From DATAUD01 sp036268455 (GTDB lineage Bacteria > Verrucomicrobiota > Verrucomicrobiia > Limisphaerales > Palsa-1400), in assembly GCA_036268455.1 (NCBI GenBank), contig DATAUD010000050.1:1-64000 (forward strand): 64,000 nucleotides of DNA. Direction: 5' to 3'. The notes under the pieces were generated by a model that saw nothing but the letters and a program-made list of their open reading frames with translations, was not told the origin of the DNA and searched no databases. This document shows positions 47,775 to 56,680 of this stretch, in pieces (position 1 is the stretch's first letter; each line of letters begins with the position of its first letter). Position numbers and translations under genes: made by a program.

Positions 47775-49535
47775 ATGAAACGACCTGCATCCGAGGGTCT
47801 TGCCGTCTTTGGATTGGCGGCACTGTTATGTTTCACAACCGGGAAATCCGCGTTCGGCCAGGAAAGTTGCCCGTTGTCCCTCCCCGAATATCCGAGCAAT
47901 GAATTGAGCTCCTATATTACGGTATATCCCGGATACGACAAGTCGAGCCCGCTCGGTCCTCAACAACCTTTGACGAGCTGGTTTGTAGTGGATGTAACGA
48001 ACGATGTGTCGGGCGCAACGCCCCCAATTCCTTACGGTCTTTACGCTGGCTGGTGCGCGGACGAATGGAACGTCATCGACCCTACATTTGGCACCGTCCC
48101 CGGCGAGTTGTATAGCGGCGTATTGTATTCGACGTGCGACCCCAATTTGAACGATGAACTGCCGCCGGGGCATGCGAACACGTTGGTTTCATCGACAAAT
48201 TGGCAAATGGTCAATTACATTCTTAATCACCAGGACGACGATTTCTATTGGGATGTGCAAGCGGCCATTAGTACGTTGGTGGGGAGCGCCGTTGGTTCGC
48301 CCGATAATTGTGGCGGTGTATATACGACGCCAGCGCCGTCTGGCGGATGTGACGCGTATCCGGTTTATGATCCTAGTACGGTGCTGGCACTGCTGACGGA
48401 TGCCACTAATAACTACGCCGCGTGGTTTCCCCAGTCAGGCGACGTGGTTGGAGCGATTTATGTAACGACTCCCGCAAGCAACCAGTTCCTTCTTCTGGAG
48501 GTCCCTTACATTCCTCCTGTCGCGCAGGGGGATTATGCCGATCTGGCCCTTACGATGACGGGTGCGCCGAATCCAGTGGAAGTCAGCAATCAACTTACCT
48601 ATACACTGTATGTCACCAATATGGGTCCGACGAATGCTTCCGACGTGGTGTTGACTGATACCTTGCCGGCAAGTGTAACCTTTAGCAGCGCCACCGTCAG
48701 CCAGGGGAGTCCGTCTGTGATTCCGGGCGGACTGGAGTGGAATATTGGCGCATTGGGAGTTCATGGCACCGCTTCCGCGACTGTCGTCGTTGTGCCTTTC
48801 GCGGTCGGCATGATCACTAATACTGCGACCGTTTCGCTTCTTCCACAGACACCGTTGGTACTCGATACGAATCTGGCCAACAACACCGCGAGTGTTGTCA
48901 CGCTGGTTATCGCGCCGCCGACCAACGCGGCCAATCTGGCGCTCGGGTATGGCACACCTGTCTTGAACCCGCAGACCGGATTGTTCGACCAGACTGTAAC
49001 GGTCAGCAATATCAGCGGAGGGACGGCCCTTGGAGTGATCGTCGCGGTGGAAGATTTGGCGTCAAATATCGAGGTTTATAATGCGACGGGCGTAACCAAC
49101 ATTTACAATCCGCGGGGATTAACCAACAACGCGCCCTACGTCGAGTATAACCAACCGCTTCCTGTTGGGAGCAACGTGGTTTTCCTGGTTGAATATTATG
49201 AGGCCAATCGCCTGCAGCCACTGGTTTCGACGAATTTTTACGCAACTGCTCTCACACCCCCGACAATCGGCCCATTGCCGACGGGAACCCAGACGAATGC
49301 GGTGACGCTGCACTTCGTGAGCCAGGGACAGTTCACGATCGAATTTTCAACGACGCGCGGACACACTTATGTTGTGGAATACAGCAGTTCCTTGACCGGA
49401 CCATGGTTGACGGCAGGCCCGCCAATCGTGGCGACCAATAATCGCACGCAATGGGTTGACGACGGCCCGCCGGTAACGGCTAGCCCGCCTGGAAACAGCG
49501 GCGAGCGTTTTTATCGAATCGTGGAGATAAACTAA
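47775..49535 (+). CDS. Secreted protein with DUF11 repeat and Verrucomicrobia-type C-terminal domain
   Basis: The 586-residue protein (ATG 47775) has a signal peptide (about 1-27, ALLCFTTGKSAFGQ) and a cysteine-containing N-terminal domain (about 30-245) with paired Cys in GWCADEWN and DNCGGVYTTP. A DUF11/CARDB-like beta domain follows (about 258-375: DLALTMTGAPNPVEVSNQLT ... TNMGPTNASDVVLTDTLPAS), then a second similar beta unit (about 385-490). The C-terminal domain (TYVVEYSSSLTGPWLTAGPP ... GERFYRIVE) resembles that at the end of the LamG protein at 61413. It is a surface or extracellular protein with unknown ligand. Confidence 0.8.
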   Translation: MKRPASEGLAVFGLAALLCFTTGKSAFGQESCPLSLPEYPSNELSSYITVYPGYDKSSPLGPQQPLTSWFVVDVTNDVSGATPPIPYGLYAGWCADEWNVIDPTFGTVPGELYSGVLYSTCDPNLNDELPPGHANTLVSSTNWQMVNYILNHQDDDFYWDVQAAISTLVGSAVGSPDNCGGVYTTPAPSGGCDAYPVYDPSTVLALLTDATNNYAAWFPQSGDVVGAIYVTTPASNQFLLLEVPYIPPVAQGDYADLALTMTGAPNPVEVSNQLTYTLYVTNMGPTNASDVVLTDTLPASVTFSSATVSQGSPSVIPGGLEWNIGALGVHGTASATVVVVPFAVGMITNTATVSLLPQTPLVLDTNLANNTASVVTLVIAPPTNAANLALGYGTPVLNPQTGLFDQTVTVSNISGGTALGVIVAVEDLASNIEVYNATGVTNIYNPRGLTNNAPYVEYNQPLPVGSNVVFLVEYYEANRLQPLVSTNFYATALTPPTIGPLPTGTQTNAVTLHFVSQGQFTIEFSTTRGHTYVVEYSSSLTGPWLTAGPPIVATNNRTQWVDDGPPVTASPPGNSGERFYRIVEIN

Positions 49536-49546
49536 CAAACCATGCT

Positions 49547-50596
49547 ATGCAACCATCCGTATTCTTGACGCGTCTGATCGGGTTGGGCGCTGTTTTCGTG
49601 GCGGTTCCATTATCTGTTCACGCGCAGGTCAACCCCAATGACGATTGGAATCATTTCGGGCTGAATTTTCGCGCGGGTTTTAATATTGGGGCAAAGTTCT
49701 CGGAGCCATCGGGCAGTGGCCCATTTGGAGGCGGTGGAGCGATTCCACCGGGGCCGAGCGCAGGCCCGGACGTCAACCGGCGTTACAATGACGGATATGT
49801 CAATGTGGACAGCAGCGGCAATGGAGGGGGCCAGACATGGAATTGGGGTTACGACCATCCGTCTCAGGTCAGCGGCCAGGATTTACTGATGCACGCCAAC
49901 GGCCCGATAGAGGGAGGCGCCACCGGACGCACAACCGATGATCCCAACCTGGGGATTGACTTCAGTTACATTCGTGACATTGGCCACTATAAGTGGGGCC
50001 AGTGGGGCATAAAGTTTGCATTTGGATATACGCCGGTGGAGATCAATGACAATGATCCGATTGGCGTCACCGCGGAAAATATCACCGATACGTATCTGTT
50101 GGGATCAGTAGTGGCTCCAACACCGCCCTATACGGGAAGTTTCAATGGTCCGGGGCCGCTGCTCGGCAGCCAGCCGATTTCACGCAGCACTTCGATGGGC
50201 ACGGAAGAGATCACCGGCAACCACAGGCTTGACGCCGCGCTTTACGATTGGCGGGTGGGCCCTTCGTTCAACATTTTACTGGCGAAACGGCTGTCGCTGC
50301 AAGCGGGCGGAGGATTTGCACTGGGGTTGGTGGACAGCGATTTTACGTTTAACGAAAATATTTTGACAAGCAGTGGGCGCGTATCGGCCTCGGGAGGCAG
50401 CACGAGCACGGGTCTTTTGCCGGGAGCTTACGCGGAGGCCGGCCTGGCGTATCGATTCAGCCACTCGATGTCGGTGTATGGCGGAGCGCAGTTCGAAACT
50501 CTGGGGAACTTTCACCAAACCGCCGACGGGCGCACCGCGTGCCTTGATTTTAGCGACATGCTGTTTTTTGAACTGGGGCTGGAATTTCATTTTTGA
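49547..50596 (+). CDS. Outer-membrane beta-barrel-like protein
   Basis: The 349-residue protein starts MQPSVFLTRLIGLGAVFVAV with a cleavage-type VHAQVN, so it is exported. The body is rich in Gly, Ser and aromatic residues, with alternating strand-like segments (FGLNFRAGFNIGAKF, WGIKFAFGYTPVEI, RLSLQAGGGFALGLVDSDFTF, AGLAYRFSHSMSVYGGAQFE), and it ends ELGLEFHF, an outer-membrane terminal Phe. This pattern is that of an eight- to twelve-stranded barrel, with a Gly/Pro-rich loop at about 45-75. It starts 11 bp after the DUF11 gene and is probably co-transcribed with it. The function is unknown. Confidence 0.75.
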   Translation: MQPSVFLTRLIGLGAVFVAVPLSVHAQVNPNDDWNHFGLNFRAGFNIGAKFSEPSGSGPFGGGGAIPPGPSAGPDVNRRYNDGYVNVDSSGNGGGQTWNWGYDHPSQVSGQDLLMHANGPIEGGATGRTTDDPNLGIDFSYIRDIGHYKWGQWGIKFAFGYTPVEINDNDPIGVTAENITDTYLLGSVVAPTPPYTGSFNGPGPLLGSQPISRSTSMGTEEITGNHRLDAALYDWRVGPSFNILLAKRLSLQAGGGFALGLVDSDFTFNENILTSSGRVSASGGSTSTGLLPGAYAEAGLAYRFSHSMSVYGGAQFETLGNFHQTADGRTACLDFSDMLFFELGLEFHF

Positions 50597-50635
50597 AGAG
50601 TTGCGCGGCAGGCATTCCGCGAGTATCCCGCTTGA

Positions 50636-51745
50636 GTGCATTTGCGGAGACGATTTGAGCGAAAATCCAAAGAGGATGGGAGCGCCCGGAGCTTCACCTC
50701 TGTGGTCTATGCCCTGTTGTGCGTGGTTCTGGTCGGATTTTTTGTGTGGGTATGGTTGCACCCCAGCTCCAGCAACCAGACACAACCGGTTAAGTCGCCC
50801 CGCCCCGTCGCAATACCGACCGCGCCGACAAACAAGCCAGCCGTGCCGGCTATGGCGCCGCCCGCCCACCCCGCCGCAAAATTGTCCGATACGCGGCCTG
50901 TCGAAACTATCTTTGAGGCGCAAATCGCGCTGGTGCGGCAAGGGATTTCGCCCGGATCCATCGACGGAGTGGCAGGTTCGCAGACCCGCGCCGCGCTGAT
51001 CGCTTTCCAAACCAAGCGCGGCATCGCGCCAAGTGGTGCGCTGGACAGCCAGACCAAGGCGATGCTCTTGATCGCCGCGCCCGCGACAACAGAATATACG
51101 GTGACAAGCGAAGATTTGAGCCGCCTCATGCCTGTTCCTAAAACATGGCTTGAAAAATCGGAGAAGACGCGCCTGGACTTCGAGAATATTTTGGAACTGC
51201 TCAGCGAAAAGACATTTTCAAGTCCACAATTGATCCGGGAACTGAACCCGAGTTTGAATTGGAACCAGGTGACTAATGGCGAGCAAGTGACGGTGCCACG
51301 GGTCGATTATCCGTCTGCTGATAGGAAGGCGGCATTTATTAAAATTTCGTTGCAGAAGTGCGCGCTGGAAGCATTCGACTCCCAAAGCAATTTGCTTGCG
51401 CATTTTCCGTGCAGCATCGGACGCATCGCGGCGAAACGGCCTGTGGGGGAATTGCACGTGACGACGATCGCGATGGATCCCAACTACACTTTCGACCCCG
51501 CCGTTTTTCCGGAATCGCCGGAGGCCCAGACCGTTGGGCGGAAGTTAATTATTCCGCCTGGCCCGAACAATCCTGTGGGTGTGGTTTGGATTGGGCTGGA
51601 CCGCCCCGGCTATGGCATTCATGGGACGCCGGCGCCCGAACAGGTTGGGCGCACGGAGTCACATGGTTGCTTTCGCCTCGCGAACTGGAATGCGAGGTAT
51701 CTTGCCGATCTTGCGTGGGTCGGAATCAAAGTAATTGTGGAATGA
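50636..51745 (+). CDS. L,D-transpeptidase (YkuD) with peptidoglycan-binding domain
   Basis: This is a 369-residue periplasmic enzyme. The GTG start gives a basic N-terminus and a membrane anchor at about 24-40 (VYALLCVVLVGFFVWVWL). A peptidoglycan-binding type 1 repeat (about 84-140: IFEAQIALVRQGISPGSIDG) is followed by a LysM-like helical stretch (about 145-220) and the YkuD domain (about 225-369). Its catalytic motif is GIHGTPAPEQVG...SHGCFRLAN, where SHGC holds the nucleophilic Cys. The enzyme would cross-link peptidoglycan via 3-3 links or attach proteins. The gene opens a block of wall-acting enzymes followed by a lytic transglycosylase. Confidence 0.92.
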   Translation: MHLRRRFERKSKEDGSARSFTSVVYALLCVVLVGFFVWVWLHPSSSNQTQPVKSPRPVAIPTAPTNKPAVPAMAPPAHPAAKLSDTRPVETIFEAQIALVRQGISPGSIDGVAGSQTRAALIAFQTKRGIAPSGALDSQTKAMLLIAAPATTEYTVTSEDLSRLMPVPKTWLEKSEKTRLDFENILELLSEKTFSSPQLIRELNPSLNWNQVTNGEQVTVPRVDYPSADRKAAFIKISLQKCALEAFDSQSNLLAHFPCSIGRIAAKRPVGELHVTTIAMDPNYTFDPAVFPESPEAQTVGRKLIIPPGPNNPVGVVWIGLDRPGYGIHGTPAPEQVGRTESHGCFRLANWNARYLADLAWVGIKVIVE

Positions 51746-51796
51746 AACAAGCCCCAGTTGCTTAAATAGATTTTTTGAACCAGTGTTGCGGCAACC

Positions 51797-52738
51797 ATGA
51801 GCAAGGTCTGGAGCGTCATTTTTGTGTTGCTGGCGCCCGTTGCGTTGTCTGCGCAGGGGAATGACAACACTGTCAGCTTGCCAGATTTGTTGCAGGGCGC
51901 GCAACAGTGGGCCCAGGAGAACCTGGACTCCAACGTTCTCAATGCCCTGCCCGACGTGAACGATCCGGCGGCGCAGAAATTTCTGCGCGAAATCCAGCGG
52001 CGTTTTCAGGGCGATTATGTGGTGGACCTCGCGGGTTTAAAGGAAACCGCGCGCACGGTGCTGCCCTTGCTGAGAAGCAGCGATGAAACGGAACCTTACG
52101 CGGCGTGGCTTGCCGCGCAGATGGATTATCTCGATGTCGCGGACGAAATCCGCCTGACGATTCCGCCGCCCAGCTCCACAACCAACCGGCCAGCGCCGCC
52201 GCCGGCCAACCCGACGCCCCAAGTGGAACGCCGAATCTGGGTCAAAGAAACGGCCAGCCGTCCATGGCCGGCCGGCGCGAAGGAATATGTGCCGCGATTG
52301 AAACCGATTTTTTCGGAACAGAGTGTCCCTCCGGAATTGGTCTGGCTAGCGGAGGTGGAATCCTCGTTTGACCGGCGCGCCCGGAGTCCAGCGGGAGCGG
52401 CGGGATTATTTCAACTGATGCCGGACACGGCGAAACGGTTCGGGCTTTCGCTTTGGCCGCGAGATCAACGTTTCCAAGCCGAACCGAGCGCGACTGCCTC
52501 CGCTGAATACCTGAGATATCTTTTCAGACATTTCCATGATTGGCGGTTGACGCTGGCCGCTTACAATTCCGGTGAGGGCACCGTGCAAAAGCTGTTGGAT
52601 CGCTACAAAACAAAACGATATGACGATATCGCCAGACACCTTCCCGCGGAAACGCAAATGTATGTGCCGCGAGTCGAAGCGATTGTTTTGAGACGAGAAG
52701 GAGCGAAATTGGAATCCCTGCCCGCGCCGCGAATTTGA
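51797..52738 (+). CDS. Lytic transglycosylase, SLT domain
   Basis: The 313-residue periplasmic enzyme has a signal peptide (about 1-19, APVALSAQ). A helical N-terminal region (about 25-125) is followed by a Pro-rich linker (125-142) and the SLT domain (about 165-300). The catalytic glutamate is E188 (WLAEVESSFDRRARS), with GLFQLMPDTAKRFGL (203-217) and AYNSGEGTVQKLL following. It cleaves the glycan strand of peptidoglycan. It stands 51 bp after the L,D-transpeptidase gene and just before the DNA-exonuclease/ligase pair, with no functional link evident to the latter. Confidence 0.92.
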   Translation: MSKVWSVIFVLLAPVALSAQGNDNTVSLPDLLQGAQQWAQENLDSNVLNALPDVNDPAAQKFLREIQRRFQGDYVVDLAGLKETARTVLPLLRSSDETEPYAAWLAAQMDYLDVADEIRLTIPPPSSTTNRPAPPPANPTPQVERRIWVKETASRPWPAGAKEYVPRLKPIFSEQSVPPELVWLAEVESSFDRRARSPAGAAGLFQLMPDTAKRFGLSLWPRDQRFQAEPSATASAEYLRYLFRHFHDWRLTLAAYNSGEGTVQKLLDRYKTKRYDDIARHLPAETQMYVPRVEAIVLRREGAKLESLPAPRI

Positions 52739-52749
52739 ATCGGTGATTC

Positions 52750-53754
52750 ATGCTTTTACAAAACACGAATGAAGGACTTTACTGCGCGGCGGGCAATTTC
52801 CACATCGATCCCTGGCGGCCCGTGGACGTTGCCATTATCACGCATGCGCATTCCGACCATGCCCGTCCCGGCTCGAAACGCTACGTGACAGAATCAAGTG
52901 GAAAGGAAATCCTGCAATTGCGGCTCGGCCCCGATGCTCCTATTGAAACAATCGGTTACGGCGAGACTGTTTCGCACAACGGCGTAAAAGTATCCTTCCA
53001 TCCGGCCGGCCATATTCTTGGATCGGCCCAAGTGCGTTTGGAATTTCGCGGCGAAATTAGCGTTGTCAGCGGGGATTACAAATTGGAGAAGGATGGCGTT
53101 TCGCAAGAGTTCGAGCCGGTTCCCTGCCACCATTTTGTCACGGAATCCACATTCGGTTTGCCGATTTACCGTTGGCGGCCGCAGACGGAAATCTTTCGCG
53201 AGATCCATCAATGGTGGCGTGATAATCAGGCGCTCGGGCGGACGAGTGTTTTATTTTGTTATGCGCTGGGGAAAGCGCAAAGAATCCTCGCGGGATTGGA
53301 TGCGGCGGTGGGGCCGATTTTTCTGCACGGGGCGATGGAACGTTATCTGCCGGCCTATCAGCGCGCGGGCGTCACATTTCCACCCGCCGCAAAACCAGAC
53401 GCGCAGAGCCTGAAGAATGCGGAAGGAAAAGGTTTCGTTCTGGCTCCAGGCTCGGCGGACAATTCGCCGTGGCTGCGAAAATTCGGCGAGATTTCCACGG
53501 CGCGCGCCTCCGGCTGGATGCAGGTTCGCGGAACCCGCCGCCGCGCGTCGCTGGATCGCGGCTTTGTCCTTTCCGATCATGCGGACTGGAACGGGCTTCG
53601 CACGAGTGTCCAGGCGACGGGCGCGGAACACATCTGGGTCACGCACGGCTACACGCAGCAATTTGCGCGCTGGCTGCGCGAAACGGGCCGCGACGCCGAC
53701 GTGGTGGAAACGCGCTTCGGGGAAGACGCGGCGGAGGAACCGGAGAGCGCGTGA
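52750..53754 (+). CDS. Ligase-associated DNA exonuclease (MBL-fold)
   Basis: This metallo-beta-lactamase-fold nuclease (334 residues) belongs to the group found beside bacterial ATP-dependent DNA ligases. The metal motif is H32-A-H34-S-D36-H37 (ITHAHSDHARPG), followed by FHPAGHILGSAQVRLEFRG, VSGDYKLEKDG, and VTEFTFG-like HFVTESTFGLP. GFVLSDHADW is the C-terminal metal-binding block, and VTHGYTQQFARWL closes it. The next gene overlaps by 4 bp (GTGA), forming the usual exonuclease-ligase pair. Family proteins are proposed to process DNA ends in repair. Confidence 0.92.
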   Translation: MLLQNTNEGLYCAAGNFHIDPWRPVDVAIITHAHSDHARPGSKRYVTESSGKEILQLRLGPDAPIETIGYGETVSHNGVKVSFHPAGHILGSAQVRLEFRGEISVVSGDYKLEKDGVSQEFEPVPCHHFVTESTFGLPIYRWRPQTEIFREIHQWWRDNQALGRTSVLFCYALGKAQRILAGLDAAVGPIFLHGAMERYLPAYQRAGVTFPPAAKPDAQSLKNAEGKGFVLAPGSADNSPWLRKFGEISTARASGWMQVRGTRRRASLDRGFVLSDHADWNGLRTSVQATGAEHIWVTHGYTQQFARWLRETGRDADVVETRFGEDAAEEPESA

Positions 53755-55469
53755 AACGGTTCGCCAAATTATTCCGCGAGCTGGACCAAACCACGCGCAC
53801 GAATGAAAAACTCGCCGCCCTGGAAAATTATTTTCGCGAGGCGCCGCGTGCGGACGCCGCCTGGGCGCTGCAATTCCTCTGCGGCCGCACTTTGGCGCGT
53901 CTGGTGCCCACAAAGAATTTGTGGCAATGGACCGCTGATGAAACCCAGTTGCCGCGTTGGTTGATCGAAGAATGTCATGCCGCGGTTGGCGACATGGCCG
54001 AAACCATTGCTCTGCTGATGCCCGACTCCGGCCCAGGAGCCGGGCTGTCTCTCTCGAAAATGGTGGAAGAGAGGCTTTTGCCGCTTCGCATTCTTTCGGA
54101 ACATGCCCGGCGCGAATTACTGATTCGCACCTGGCGGGAACTCAATGGCAATGAACGCCTCGTTTGGAACAAATTGATTACGGGCAATTTTCGCGTGGGT
54201 GTCGCGCGAACGCTCGTGATTCGCGCGCTCGCAACTGTCGCCCACGTCGAGCCGGCGATCATGGCGCACCGGGTCATGGGTTCATGGCAACCGACAACCC
54301 CGGATTTCGAGCGTTTGATGAACAGTGATGAAACAAACGCCTCGCAAGTCGGCAAACCGTATCCCTTTTTTCTGGCCTCGCCGTTGGAGGTTAAAATCAA
54401 GCCCGGAGAAAACATCGCGGCCCTCGGCGATATCCAGGATTGGATCATCGAATGGAAATGGGATGGCATCCGCGCGCAATTGATTCGACGCACCGGGCAG
54501 ACGTTGATTTGGTCGCGCGGCGATGAAATGGTGACGGACGCTTTTCCGGAATTGGTGGAAGCCGGGAGTGCCTTGCCAGACGGAACGACACTCGATGGAG
54601 AAATTCTTGCATGGCAGGACGGGCGTCCGTTGCAGTTCGGAAAATTGCAACGACGCCTCGGGCGCAAACAAGTCGCCGCAAAAACGCGGTTTGATTTTCC
54701 GATTGTTTTTGTCGTTTACGATCTTCTTGAACTGAATAGAACGGACTTCCGCACTCAACCCCTCGCCGTCCGCAGGCGGCAATTGGAAGAAGTCATCACG
54801 GATGCCGCGGGTCAATCAGAACATCAAGCGCCTGCCAAATTCAGCGAGCCGTTCGAAACGCCGCTGCTGCCCGGCATGGAAACCCCGGCGAGTTCCCTGG
54901 ACGAATCGGCGACTGGGGAATTTCCGCTACGCTTGTCGCCATTGGTCGAGGCCGCGTCGTGGGAGCAATTGACCGAATTGCAAAACCAAGCTCGGGGCCG
55001 GGGAGTTGAAGGGTTGATGCTCAAAAGGAAAAACTCCGCCTATGGCGCTGGCCGTCAGCGTGGGGATTGGTGGAAATGGAAAATTGACCCGCTCGTCATC
55101 GACGCTGTGTTGATCATGGCGCAGCTCGGCCACGGACGCCGCGCCGGTCTGTACACCGACTACACGTTTGGTGTTTGGGACAACGGCCAGCTTGTTCCAG
55201 TGGCCAAGGCCTATTCCGGATTGACGGACGAAGAAATTCTGGAAGTGGATGTCTTTGTGCGTCGCAATACGATCGGAAGGTTTGGGCCTGTCCGCGCCGT
55301 TGCGCCGTTGCAGGTCTTCGAGATCGCCTTTGAAGGCGTCCAGAAATCCACCCGCCACAAATCCGGCCTGGCCGTGCGCTTTCCGCGGATGACCCGATGG
55401 CGCCGCGACAAAAAACCCGAGGAGGCCGACACCCTCGAAAATCTGCGCGCCCTGTCCAATTTCAAATAG
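53751..55469 (+). CDS. ATP-dependent DNA ligase (LigC/LigB-type)
   Basis: From GTG 53751 the protein is 572 residues. An N-terminal helical DNA-binding region (about 1-205) precedes the adenylation domain with the nucleotidyl lysine K236 in motif I (EWKWDGIRAQLI), motif III near TLDGEILAW, motif IV/V GVEGLMLKRKNSAYG and DWWKWKIDP. A C-terminal OB-fold follows (about 455-560). It lies directly after the MBL exonuclease, matching the ligase-associated repair arrangement, but neither an Lhr-type helicase nor a PdeM-like phosphoesterase gene is adjacent. A much longer in-frame extension upstream runs through the exonuclease gene and is rejected. Confidence 0.93.
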   Translation: MKRFAKLFRELDQTTRTNEKLAALENYFREAPRADAAWALQFLCGRTLARLVPTKNLWQWTADETQLPRWLIEECHAAVGDMAETIALLMPDSGPGAGLSLSKMVEERLLPLRILSEHARRELLIRTWRELNGNERLVWNKLITGNFRVGVARTLVIRALATVAHVEPAIMAHRVMGSWQPTTPDFERLMNSDETNASQVGKPYPFFLASPLEVKIKPGENIAALGDIQDWIIEWKWDGIRAQLIRRTGQTLIWSRGDEMVTDAFPELVEAGSALPDGTTLDGEILAWQDGRPLQFGKLQRRLGRKQVAAKTRFDFPIVFVVYDLLELNRTDFRTQPLAVRRRQLEEVITDAAGQSEHQAPAKFSEPFETPLLPGMETPASSLDESATGEFPLRLSPLVEAASWEQLTELQNQARGRGVEGLMLKRKNSAYGAGRQRGDWWKWKIDPLVIDAVLIMAQLGHGRRAGLYTDYTFGVWDNGQLVPVAKAYSGLTDEEILEVDVFVRRNTIGRFGPVRAVAPLQVFEIAFEGVQKSTRHKSGLAVRFPRMTRWRRDKKPEEADTLENLRALSNFK

Positions 55470-55528
55470 GAGGGTAGATCGTATGGAAATATGATTGGCG
55501 CGGGCGATGAATTGTGCCAGAATCAAGC

Positions 55529-56680
55529 ATGGCCATTGACCACTACCCGCATTGCAACCGGCGTACTTTTTTGCGTCTCGGCGCGACTTTGGCGGCGGGC
55601 GCGCCTCTTGCGGGGTTATCGCGAGCCTTTGGTGAACAGTCCAAAGCCTCGGTCGCCATCGTTTCGTGCAAAACATACGGACCCGAAGTCAAAGGCGTCC
55701 TTCGGCAATGTTTTGATCTGGTCGGCGGCGTTGGAAAAATGGTCCGGGGCAAAACCGTCACCGTCAAAGTGAATTTGACCGGGAGTGATTTCACGCGCTT
55801 TCTTGGCAAACCGGTGGGGGAGACGTTCATGACCCACAACGCAACGGTATCCGCGTTGCTCGCGCTGTTGTTTGACGCCGGCGCAAAGCGCGTCCGTTTG
55901 GTGGAGTCCACGCAGAGCCAGCAAGACCTGAGATCGACCCTCACCACGGCCGGATGGGACGTCAACGCTCTCAGCGCTTTGGGCGAGGTTGAATACGAGA
56001 ATACGCGCAACCTTGGCAACGGCAAATCCTACAACACCTTGCGCGTGCCCTTTGGCGGTTACATGTTTTCCTCGTTTGATTTTAATCATTCCTATCACGA
56101 CACCGACGTGATGATTTCGCTCGCGAAGCTTAAACGCCACCTCACTGCCGGGGTGACTCTTTCAATGAAAAACATGTTCGGCCTGACGCCCAATTCTCTT
56201 TATGGCTCCGAGGCCGGCAGTGAAAAGGCCATCGAAGGCCGCGTCCCGCTGCATAATCCCGTTGGTTACGAGAAACTCAAATTGCCAGGCCTCAAGCCTG
56301 ACGTTGCTTCAGTGCGCGATCCTTTTTCGCGCGTGCCGCGGATCGTCGTCGATGTCTGCGCGGCGCGGCCAATCGATCTTGCGATTGTGGATGGGATTTC
56401 GGCGATGACCGGCGGCGAAGGACCCTGGTGCGCCAACGCCACCGTGATCAAGCCGACGACGCCTGGCGTCCTGATTGCCGGGCTGAATCCTGTTTCGACT
56501 GATGCGGTGGCGACCGCCATCATGGGATACGATCCACGTTCCCCTCGCGGGACAAAGCCGTTTGAATATTGCGACAACCACCTGTTGCTGGCGGAACAGG
56601 CGGGCCTGGGAAGCGCGGACCTTACTCGGATCGATGTTCGCGGGATGACCGTCGGGAACGCGCGTTATTCCTATGATTGA
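55529..56680 (+). CDS. DUF362 domain protein with Tat signal
   Basis: This is a 383-residue exported protein (ATG 55529; GTG 55514 would add five residues). It has a twin-arginine signal NRRTFLRLGATLAAGAPLAG. The DUF362 domain starts ASVAIVSCKTYGPEV, has KTVTVKVNLTGSDFT, and HDTDVMISLAKLKRHLTAGV with SMKNMFGLTP. The C-terminus has GGEGPWCANATVIKPTTPG, TDAVATAIMGYDP and YCDNHLLLAEQAGLG. DUF362 proteins are often ferredoxin-linked, but I see no CxxCxxC cluster here. The role is unknown. It ends 8 bp into the ROK gene. Confidence 0.85.
   Translation: MAIDHYPHCNRRTFLRLGATLAAGAPLAGLSRAFGEQSKASVAIVSCKTYGPEVKGVLRQCFDLVGGVGKMVRGKTVTVKVNLTGSDFTRFLGKPVGETFMTHNATVSALLALLFDAGAKRVRLVESTQSQQDLRSTLTTAGWDVNALSALGEVEYENTRNLGNGKSYNTLRVPFGGYMFSSFDFNHSYHDTDVMISLAKLKRHLTAGVTLSMKNMFGLTPNSLYGSEAGSEKAIEGRVPLHNPVGYEKLKLPGLKPDVASVRDPFSRVPRIVVDVCAARPIDLAIVDGISAMTGGEGPWCANATVIKPTTPGVLIAGLNPVSTDAVATAIMGYDPRSPRGTKPFEYCDNHLLLAEQAGLGSADLTRIDVRGMTVGNARYSYD

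Noticed and set aside
53256..53750. In-frame N-terminal extension of the DNA ligase
   Set aside because: It lies wholly inside the exonuclease gene; GTG 53751 overlapping the exonuclease stop gives a normal ligase N-terminus.
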